From the NCBI GenBank assembly GCA_900321145.1, contig ONVB01000076.1, positions 1 to 8,445 of the forward strand: 8,445 nucleotides of DNA. The letters are read 5' to 3'. This document shows positions 1 to 4,976 of this stretch, piece by piece (position 1 is the stretch's first letter; each line of letters opens with the position of its first letter). The DNA is from an uncultured Eubacteriales bacterium (GTDB lineage Bacteria; Bacillota; Clostridia; Lachnospirales; Lachnospiraceae). The position numbers were made by a program, and so were the translations under genes. The notes below the pieces were generated by a model that saw only the letters and a list, made by a program, of their open reading frames with translations, was not told the DNA's origin and did no database searches.

Positions 1-540
1 CCGAGAGGCGGTATGATCATGTGCTCAAACGAGGTAAATGAGAAGTACAACTTCAACAAGGCTGTATTCCCGGGCATCCAGGGCGGTCCGCTCATGCATG
101 TGATCGCAGGTAAGGCTGTATGCCTTAAGGAAGCTCTTACTCCTGAGTATAAGGCTTACCAGCAGCAGGTAGTAAAGAACGCGGCTACACTTGCATCGGC
201 TCTTATGGAGAGAGGATTCAAGATAGTTTCGGGCGGTACCGACAATCACCTTATGCTCGTTGACCTTCAGAACCTTGAGCTTACGGGCAAGGAGGTTGAA
301 AAGGCTCTCGATGAGGTACATATCACCGCGAACAAGAACACGGTTCCGAACGATCCGAAGTCACCTTTCGTGACAAGCGGTATCAGACTCGGTACTCCGG
401 CTGTTACGACAAGAGGTGCAAACGAGCAGGATATGATCGTCATCGCAGATGCTATCAAGGCTGCGGTTATCGATAAGGATGACGCGAAGGCTATGGAGCT
501 CGTGAAGAGTATCACTGAGAAGTATCCGCTGTACCAGTAA
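1..540 (+). CDS. glyA: Serine hydroxymethyltransferase, C-terminal part (5' truncated by window edge)
   Basis: PLP enzyme interconverting serine plus tetrahydrofolate with glycine plus 5,10-methylene-THF; cytosolic, the main source of one-carbon units. The reading frame is open from base 1 (PRGGMIMCSNE), so the first ATG at 13 is internal and not the start. About 179 of the usual ~410-420 residues are present. The window begins inside the family motif K-T-L-R-G-P-R-G-G, so the PLP-binding lysine lies a few codons upstream, outside the window. Visible family signatures are FPGIQGGPLMH, DNHLMLVDL, and SGIRLGTPAVTTRG, whose Arg (codon 385-387) matches the substrate-carboxylate-binding arginine. 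The TAA at 538-540 is 15 bp before ftsH with no terminator between, so the two are probably co-transcribed. Codon use is more biased (fewer ATA/AGG) than downstream, as expected for high expression. Confidence 0.96.
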   Translation, partial: PRGGMIMCSNEVNEKYNFNKAVFPGIQGGPLMHVIAGKAVCLKEALTPEYKAYQQQVVKNAATLASALMERGFKIVSGGTDNHLMLVDLQNLELTGKEVEKALDEVHITANKNTVPNDPKSPFVTSGIRLGTPAVTTRGANEQDMIVIADAIKAAVIDKDDAKAMELVKSITEKYPLYQ

Positions 541-555
541 AAGAAAGAAATATAT

Positions 556-2445
556 ATGGAAGAAAACAACAACGAACGCAACAATGGCAATAAGGGTGGC
601 GGCAAGAAAAAGCCGTCACCCACTCTTATAGTGCTGATAATCTCCATGCTGCTGACGCTTGTGTTCTGGCGCGGTTATGCTTCCTTCAAGAATTCGGGAC
701 AGAACAAGCTGACCTACAGTGAATTCCTGAAGATGCTCGACGAAAAGAATGTGGCAAATGTCAAGATACGGGGCAGCGAGATAACGTTTGAGCCCGTGAA
801 GGACGAGAACGGTTCTTTTAACAAGGTAAAGTACTATGTGGTAAGGACCGATGATTATGAGCTTGTGGAGAGACTTCACAAAGCGGGCGTTACATTTGAG
901 GAGATAGACGAGGGCAGCTCGGCCATAGTATCCACGATCATTTCATATGTGATCATGATAGGCGCCTTCTACATCATGCTTATGCTTATCATGAAAAATG
1001 CGTCGAAGTCCGGCGGCATCATGGGAGTGGGCAAGTCAAGCGCTAAGATGTATGTGGAGAAAGAGACCGGCATTACATTTAAGGATGTGGCCGGACAGGC
1101 TGAAGCCAAGGAAAGCCTGACCGAGATGGTCGACTTTTTGGAGAAGCCGGAGAAGTACCTGGAGATAGGCGCGAAGCTTCCGAGAGGCGCTCTTCTTGTG
1201 GGGCCTCCGGGAACGGGTAAAACCCTGCTTGCCAAGGCGGTTGCCGGAGAAGCGAAGGTTCCGTTCTTCTCACTTTCCGGATCGGAATTTGTGGAGATGT
1301 ATGTGGGCGTCGGTGCATCGAGAGTGAGAGACCTCTTCAAGAGGGCGAACTCCATGGCGCCGTGCATAATCTTTATAGATGAGATAGACGCCATAGGAAG
1401 AAGCCGAGATACAAGGCACGCCGGCGGAGACAGTGAGAGAGAACAGACCCTGAATCAGCTTTTGTCCGAGATGGACGGCTTTGACACCTCAAAGGGCATA
1501 GTGGTGCTTGCGGCAACCAACAGGCCGGAGGTTTTGGACAAGGCGCTTTTAAGGCCGGGGCGCTTCGACAGGAGGATCACGGTGTCAAGGCCCGACCTTC
1601 AGGGAAGGATAGACACCTTAAAGGTTCACTCCAAAAATGTAAAGCTCGACGATACCGTAGACTTCAAGGAGCTTGCGCTCGCGACGGCAGGTTCGGTCGG
1701 TGCGGATCTTGCGAACATAGTAAACGAGGGTGCGCTTACCGCTGTCAGAAACCGCAGGGAGTATGTGTCCCAGAAGGATCTGCTCGGAGCTGTCGAGGTC
1801 GTATTTGCGGGTAAGGAGAAGAAACAGAAGCTTCTTTCAGACAGTGAAAAGAAGGTAGTTGCCTATCATGAGACGGGACACGCACTTGTGTCTGCGCTGC
1901 AGAAGCACACGGTGCCCATACAGAAGATCACCATCATCCCGAGAACGGACGGGGCTTTGGGCTATGTATGGAATGTGCCAGAGGAGGAAAAGCAGCTTGA
2001 GACCAAGAAGGAGATGGAGGAGGAGATAGTAACCCTGCTTGCCGGAAGGGCGGCGGAGGAATTGAAGTTCGATTCCATCACGAACGGTGCTTCAAACGAT
2101 ATAGAGAAAGCGACAAATATAGCCCGTACCATGGTCACTATGTACGGTATGAGCGATAAGTTCGGCATGGTACAGCTCGAGGGCGTGACCGGAGAGTACC
2201 TTGACAGAAGGAGAGTACTGAACTGTTCTTCGGAGACCGAGACAAAGATCGACACCGAGGTTAAGAATATGATCAAGGGCTTCTATGAGAAGTCTCTGAA
2301 GCTCCTTAAGAAGAATATGGAGACCTTGGATGCCATAGCTTCGGTGCTCTACGAGAAGGAGAACCTGACGGGCAAGGAGTTCATGGAGCTTTTTGAAAAG
2401 TATCAAAATGAAAAGCTCAAGGAAGTAACCGAAAATACGGTTTAA
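556..2445 (+). CDS. ftsH: ATP-dependent zinc metalloprotease FtsH
   Basis: Membrane-anchored AAA+ protease that extracts and degrades membrane and short-lived cytosolic proteins; a hexamer facing the cytosol. The 629 aa are normal length. In order: Asn/Lys-rich N-terminus, TM1 (~23-38), extracytoplasmic domain (~39-122), TM2 (~123-146), AAA+ domain and M41 peptidase domain. Walker A GPPGTGKT is at 216-223 and Walker B IIFIDEID at 271-278. The second region of homology ends in RPGRFDR (333-339, arginine fingers). The zinc site is HETGH at 438-442 with a third ligand Asp515 in NGASNDIE. The pore loop reads M-Y-V-G (Tyr249) rather than the usual bacterial M-F-V-G; yeast Yme1 also uses Tyr, so activity is expected. 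The upstream AAGAAAG is a weak Shine-Dalgarno, and translation may rely on coupling to glyA. The only terminator is at 2501-2535. Confidence 0.97.
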   Translation: MEENNNERNNGNKGGGKKKPSPTLIVLIISMLLTLVFWRGYASFKNSGQNKLTYSEFLKMLDEKNVANVKIRGSEITFEPVKDENGSFNKVKYYVVRTDDYELVERLHKAGVTFEEIDEGSSAIVSTIISYVIMIGAFYIMLMLIMKNASKSGGIMGVGKSSAKMYVEKETGITFKDVAGQAEAKESLTEMVDFLEKPEKYLEIGAKLPRGALLVGPPGTGKTLLAKAVAGEAKVPFFSLSGSEFVEMYVGVGASRVRDLFKRANSMAPCIIFIDEIDAIGRSRDTRHAGGDSEREQTLNQLLSEMDGFDTSKGIVVLAATNRPEVLDKALLRPGRFDRRITVSRPDLQGRIDTLKVHSKNVKLDDTVDFKELALATAGSVGADLANIVNEGALTAVRNRREYVSQKDLLGAVEVVFAGKEKKQKLLSDSEKKVVAYHETGHALVSALQKHTVPIQKITIIPRTDGALGYVWNVPEEEKQLETKKEMEEEIVTLLAGRAAEELKFDSITNGASNDIEKATNIARTMVTMYGMSDKFGMVQLEGVTGEYLDRRRVLNCSSETETKIDTEVKNMIKGFYEKSLKLLKKNMETLDAIASVLYEKENLTGKEFMELFEKYQNEKLKEVTENTV

Positions 2446-2500
2446 CCGTACGGTATGATATAAGGCTTCGGCATCATGCCGGTGATATAAAGATATATTT

Positions 2501-2535
2501 ATGGGGTAGTTTGCATAAAACTGCCCCATGTTTTT
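2501..2535 (+). terminator. Intrinsic terminator of the glyA-ftsH unit
   Basis: A 12-bp stem (ATGGGGTAGTTT at 2501-2512 with AAACTGCCCCAT at 2518-2529, one G-U pair), a 5-nt loop and then G followed by five T. It lies 56 bp after the ftsH stop. The gap 2446-2500 also holds the palindrome ACCGTACGGT (2445-2454) and a small CGGC/GCCG hairpin (2469-2481), neither with a T-run. Confidence 0.88.
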
Positions 2536-2552
2536 ATGCATTTTGTTAAATA

Positions 2553-2573
2553 TGAATAAAATGTGAATAAAAT
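2553..2573 (+). repeat. Two tandem copies of TGAATAAAAT, period 11 bp
   Basis: TGAATAAAAT occurs at 2553-2562 and again at 2564-2573. The 11-bp period is about one helical turn, in an A/T-rich stretch ending 13 bp before the predicted -35 at 2587. It could act as an UP-type element or regulator site; only the repeat itself is directly visible. Confidence 0.5.
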
Positions 2574-2586
2574 ATGTACGATATAC

Positions 2587-2615
2587 TTGCTTTTATGCAC
2601 AAAATGATGTAATAT
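2587..2615 (+). promoter_or_regulatory. Predicted sigma-A promoter of the GGDEF/EAL gene
   Basis: -35 TTGCTT (2587-2592), a 17-bp spacer and -10 TAATAT (2610-2615). Transcription would start near 2621-2623, giving a ~94-nt leader. It lies after the ftsH terminator, and no other equally good pair was seen in the gap. Confidence 0.65.
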
Positions 2616-2623
2616 GACCAAGG

Positions 2624-2661
2624 TAGCCCACTTGATCTTTGTTGAAAGTGCGCTATTTTTT
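2624..2661 (+). promoter_or_regulatory. Terminator-like hairpin at the 5' end of the GGDEF/EAL leader (possible attenuator)
   Basis: TAGCCCACTT (2624-2633) pairs with AAGTGCGCTA (2646-2655) in a 10-position stem with a single C-C mismatch and a 12-nt loop, directly followed by six T (2656-2661). It begins right at the predicted transcription start. A second CGCTA at 2662-2666 repeats the end of the 3' arm and could compete for the 5' arm TAGC. It could be an attenuator, or a leftover terminator if the promoter call is wrong. It matches no riboswitch class that I recognise. Confidence 0.45.
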
Positions 2662-2681
2662 CGCTAAACGATAAGAAGCTT

Positions 2682-2710
2682 CAGGGTTTTCCCGAGCCGG
2701 TTTTCGGAGG
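2682..2710 (+). promoter_or_regulatory. RBS of the GGDEF/EAL gene with flanking small hairpins
   Basis: GGAGG at 2706-2710 is 5 nt before the ATG at 2716 and fixes this start. Just upstream are GGG-TTTT-CCC and CCG-GTTTT-CGG mini-hairpins; the second, or alternatively CCGA (2692-2695) with TCGG (2704-2707), takes up the first bases of the Shine-Dalgarno. Such pairing could tune initiation, but the stems are only 3-4 bp. Confidence 0.45.
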
Positions 2711-2715
2711 TTTTC

Positions 2716-4638
2716 ATGATCTACAGTACGCAGTACAGTATTGCTTCAGTGGCGGCAACACTGGTGTTGATCGCCATGTGTTTTCTGAAGCAGAATTATG
2801 CAACAAAACAGAATAAGATATTCAGGATCATGGTCTTCGTGAACCTTGTCGTGTCGGGTACAAATGTGGGATCTCTTTATACCATATCACACCCGCATGA
2901 TTACCCGCTTGCGCTAAGCTGTGCTTTGAATATGATATATATGTTTTCGTTTTCGATGATGGCAGTGCTTTTCCTCCTGTATATAGATTCCATATCCAAG
3001 ATCGGAAAGTACAAGATAGCCATAGAGATGGTCACTTCGTCTATTTCGATAGTGCTGGCGATAATCATATTTACCTCACAGCAGACCAGGCTTGTGCTTT
3101 ATTTCGACAACGATCTTCAGTACCAGAGAGGACCCTATATGAGACTTCTCTACATCATTGCCGCGGCCCTTATAATAATCGCGGATGTGATGTTCATGTA
3201 TTCGAGCAGGCGCTTCTCGGGCTATCAGGTATTTTCCGTAAACTGCTTTATAGTTCTCGCGTACGGAAGTATCATATTCCAGAAGTATTATCCCCGATAT
3301 GCGATATCCGCGCTTGCGCTCTCGCTGATGATGATGTTTCTTTACTCGGCATTCGAGAACCCTGCTTATTACCTGTATAAGGATACCAGGTGCTTTAACC
3401 GAAGGGCATTTCTTGCTACCATAAAGAAGCACAGAAAGAAGAATATTCCGTATGTGGCCATAGCTATCAAGATAATCAACTATGATTTTATGCGGCATGA
3501 CCTCGGGCAGTCAAAGACTGAGAACCTTATCCTGAGAGTTGCCGAGCATCTGAACAACTGCTACAGGAGAAAGGTATTTAACTTAAACGACGACTGCTTT
3601 GTCCTTATTCTTGAGGCAGATACGGATGTTAAAGAACAGAGAGTGAGATTAAAGAAGCTTTTCGAGGAGCCTTTTGAGATAGGAGACAGGGAGAACTCCA
3701 TAAAGCTTCCGGTATCCATCATGCTGAGCGTGATACCGGTGGAAAATCCGAATATTGATGAGAAGGAAATGGAAACGGTGGTTCACTCAGTCCAGCGTGA
3801 CGAGAAGGAACTGGCTACCGGAGAGGATATACAGGATGTAGTGGACAAGCTTCACAGACAGGAGAAGCTTGCGACCATCATCGACAATGCCATAGAGAAC
3901 AACGGCTTTGAGGTATATTACCAGCCGATACTCGATGTGGCGACAGGTACCTATCCGAGCGCGGAAGCTCTGATCAGGCTCAAGGACAGCGAGCTCGGCT
4001 TCATAAGTCCCGAGGAATTCATACCTATCGCCGAGAAGAACGGAAGAGTGATCGAGATAGGCGATATGGTATTTGCAAGGGTGTGCGACTTTATAAGCAG
4101 GAGCCGCGGGATGAACCTGGGCGTGGATTATATAGAGGTCAATCTCTCGCCGGTTCAGTGCTATCATGAGGAGCTTGCGAGAAAGTTCTTAAGGGAGCTC
4201 GGAAAGTATGACTTGGATCCGTCGAGCGTAAATCTCGAGATAACCGAGACCGCGGAGCTTGAGACCAGGAAGGTCAAGATACTTCAGAGAAACCTGGACA
4301 ACATGAATGAAAGGGGCGTTACCTTTTCGATAGATGACTTCGGTTCGGGATTTGCGGCTATAGACTATCTGCTGCGGCTCCCGGTGACCATAGTCAAGAT
4401 AGATAAGAACATACTTTGGCAGGCGATGAAGGATTCGAAGGCCATGAAGGTCCTGACGGGAACCATGCGCATGCTCAAGGAGATAGGAAAGCATATAGTG
4501 GTTGAGGGTGTTGAGACAGAGGAGATGGCAGCCATCTTAAGAGAAAACGGCTGCGATTATATGCAGGGTTATCTGTACTCGAAGCCGGTACCCGAATCCC
4601 AGTATGTGGAGTTCCTTAAAATGAATAATGTAGCCTGA
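2716..4638 (+). CDS. Membrane-bound GGDEF/EAL protein, probable c-di-GMP phosphodiesterase
   Basis: 640 aa. About seven hydrophobic helices (~7-24, 36-56, 66-90, 102-119, 143-162, 172-189, 195-212) form a membrane sensor resembling the 7TM regions of clostridial signalling proteins; its ligand is unknown. A GGDEF-like domain starts near 223 (KDTRCFNRRAF), but the signature reads NDDCF (291-295) instead of GGDEF and no RxxD inhibitory site is evident, so cyclase activity is unlikely. The EAL domain (~375-640) keeps the catalytic set: Glu417 (AEALIRL), Asn476 (EVNLSP), Glu508 (LEITE), Asp540-Asp541 (DDFGSG), Lys561 (VKID), Glu597 (EGVET) and Gln617 (MQGY). Spacing closely matches characterised EAL enzymes such as RocR. 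It should cleave c-di-GMP to pGpG, perhaps tuned by the degenerate GGDEF. It is monocistronic, with its own promoter and terminator. Confidence 0.93.
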   Translation: MIYSTQYSIASVAATLVLIAMCFLKQNYATKQNKIFRIMVFVNLVVSGTNVGSLYTISHPHDYPLALSCALNMIYMFSFSMMAVLFLLYIDSISKIGKYKIAIEMVTSSISIVLAIIIFTSQQTRLVLYFDNDLQYQRGPYMRLLYIIAAALIIIADVMFMYSSRRFSGYQVFSVNCFIVLAYGSIIFQKYYPRYAISALALSLMMMFLYSAFENPAYYLYKDTRCFNRRAFLATIKKHRKKNIPYVAIAIKIINYDFMRHDLGQSKTENLILRVAEHLNNCYRRKVFNLNDDCFVLILEADTDVKEQRVRLKKLFEEPFEIGDRENSIKLPVSIMLSVIPVENPNIDEKEMETVVHSVQRDEKELATGEDIQDVVDKLHRQEKLATIIDNAIENNGFEVYYQPILDVATGTYPSAEALIRLKDSELGFISPEEFIPIAEKNGRVIEIGDMVFARVCDFISRSRGMNLGVDYIEVNLSPVQCYHEELARKFLRELGKYDLDPSSVNLEITETAELETRKVKILQRNLDNMNERGVTFSIDDFGSGFAAIDYLLRLPVTIVKIDKNILWQAMKDSKAMKVLTGTMRMLKEIGKHIVVEGVETEEMAAILRENGCDYMQGYLYSKPVPESQYVEFLKMNNVA

Positions 4639-4644
4639 TGGTAT

Positions 4645-4683
4645 ACCCCCGTTGGAACAAAATGATTCAAGCGGGGGTTTTTT
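4645..4683 (+). terminator. Strong intrinsic terminator after the GGDEF/EAL gene
   Basis: ACCCCCG (4645-4651) pairs with CGGGGGT (4672-4678). The stem continues inward with TT/AG pairs, one mismatch and GAA/TTC, closing an 8-nt loop (CAAAATGA). Six T follow at 4678-4683. It sits 6 bp after the stop codon. Confidence 0.93.
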
Positions 4684-4684
4684 A

Positions 4685-4760
4685 TGCGTGCGCACGCAAG
4701 ATGAAATCTGTCACTGCGTGACGCGCGTGCGGCGTGGCGATAAGCGAGACAGGGGATTTC
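4685..4760. repeat. GC-rich palindromic element between terminator and next promoter
   Basis: Part of the 316-bp gene-free stretch 4639-4954, which otherwise holds a terminator, a promoter and a leader. TGCGTGCGCACGCA (4685-4698) is a perfect 14-bp palindrome. Next to it an inverted repeat GAAAT-CTGTC (4703-4712) and GACAG-GGG-ATTTC (4748-4760) encloses a GTCAC-TGC-GTGAC hairpin (4710-4722) and a run rich in GCG/CGTG. The composition contrasts with the AT-rich surroundings. It resembles a dispersed intergenic palindrome (REP/MITE-like), but no target-site duplication is evident and copy number cannot be judged from one window. Confidence 0.5.
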
Positions 4761-4786
4761 GGAGTAAATATTATGCGATTTGACGG

Positions 4787-4815
4787 TTCACATTTGTTGA
4801 AAATGATGTTACAAT
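4787..4815 (+). promoter_or_regulatory. Predicted sigma-A promoter of the PurF-like operon
   Basis: -35 TTCACA (4787-4792, 5/6 to TTGACA), a 17-bp spacer and -10 TACAAT (4810-4815, 5/6 to TATAAT). The start would be near 4821-4823, giving a leader of about 130 nt. The spacer contains TTTGTTGAAA (4793-4802), one base from a Spo0A-type TTTGTCGAAA box, overlapped by AAAATGATGT (4800-4809). Confidence 0.7.
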
Positions 4816-4822
4816 AACAAAG

Positions 4823-4954
4823 TGTGCGCAAAATGCGTGAAACGATCATCAGAGAATGATGTAAAGTTATAAAGATCCTTCGGACTTTGTCATAAGAATG
4901 ACAAGGAGTTATTCTTGTGACGATGAAGGATTATAGAATGTTGGAGGATAAAAC
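4823..4954 (+). promoter_or_regulatory. Structured 5' leader of the PurF-like gene
   Basis: Three hairpins follow one another. CATCA/TGATG (4847-4851/4857-4861) has a 5-nt loop. AAAG-a-TCC/GGA-CTTT (4871-4888) has a 3-nt loop. TCATAAGAAT/ATTCTTGTGA (4890-4899/4911-4920) is 10 bp with one G-U pair. The 11-nt loop of the third displays AAGGAG (4903-4908), and its 3' arm contains a GTG codon (4917-4919). No T-run terminator follows, so any control would act on translation. The GGAGG at 4943-4947, 7 nt before ATG 4955, is the RBS of the PurF-like gene. It does not match a purine, PreQ1 or T-box element that I recognise. Confidence 0.45.
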
Positions 4955-4976
4955 ATGGGCGGCTTTTTTGGAGTAG
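4917..4976 (+). CDS. Possible 19-codon upstream ORF / leader peptide
   Basis: GTG at 4917 lies 8 nt after a good Shine-Dalgarno, AAGGAG (4903-4908). It opens a short frame (MTMKDYRMLEDKTWAAFLE, read with Met at GTG) ending at TAG 4974-4976. It overlaps the PurF-like start (ATG 4955) by 22 bases in another frame, so ribosomes translating it would pass over the downstream RBS and start codon. An ATG two codons later (4923) is an alternative start. The peptide has no run of one amino acid as in classic attenuators. It could be coincidental; the spacing and the hairpin around the SD are the arguments for it. Confidence 0.3.
   Translation: MTMKDYRMLEDKTWAAFLE

Noticed and set aside
2624..2715. 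c-di-GMP (GEMM) riboswitch before the EAL gene
   Set aside because: The leader lacks the GEMM-I/II conserved core sequences as I know them and is very short; only a generic hairpin plus T-run is supported.
4685..4760. CRISPR repeat or insertion-sequence end
   Set aside because: There is one copy only, no regularly spaced repeats, no transposase and no visible target duplication.
4816..4954. Purine riboswitch or PurR box before the PurF-like gene
   Set aside because: No purine-riboswitch core or CCGAACA-type PurBox was seen; the hairpins present are AT-rich and differently arranged.
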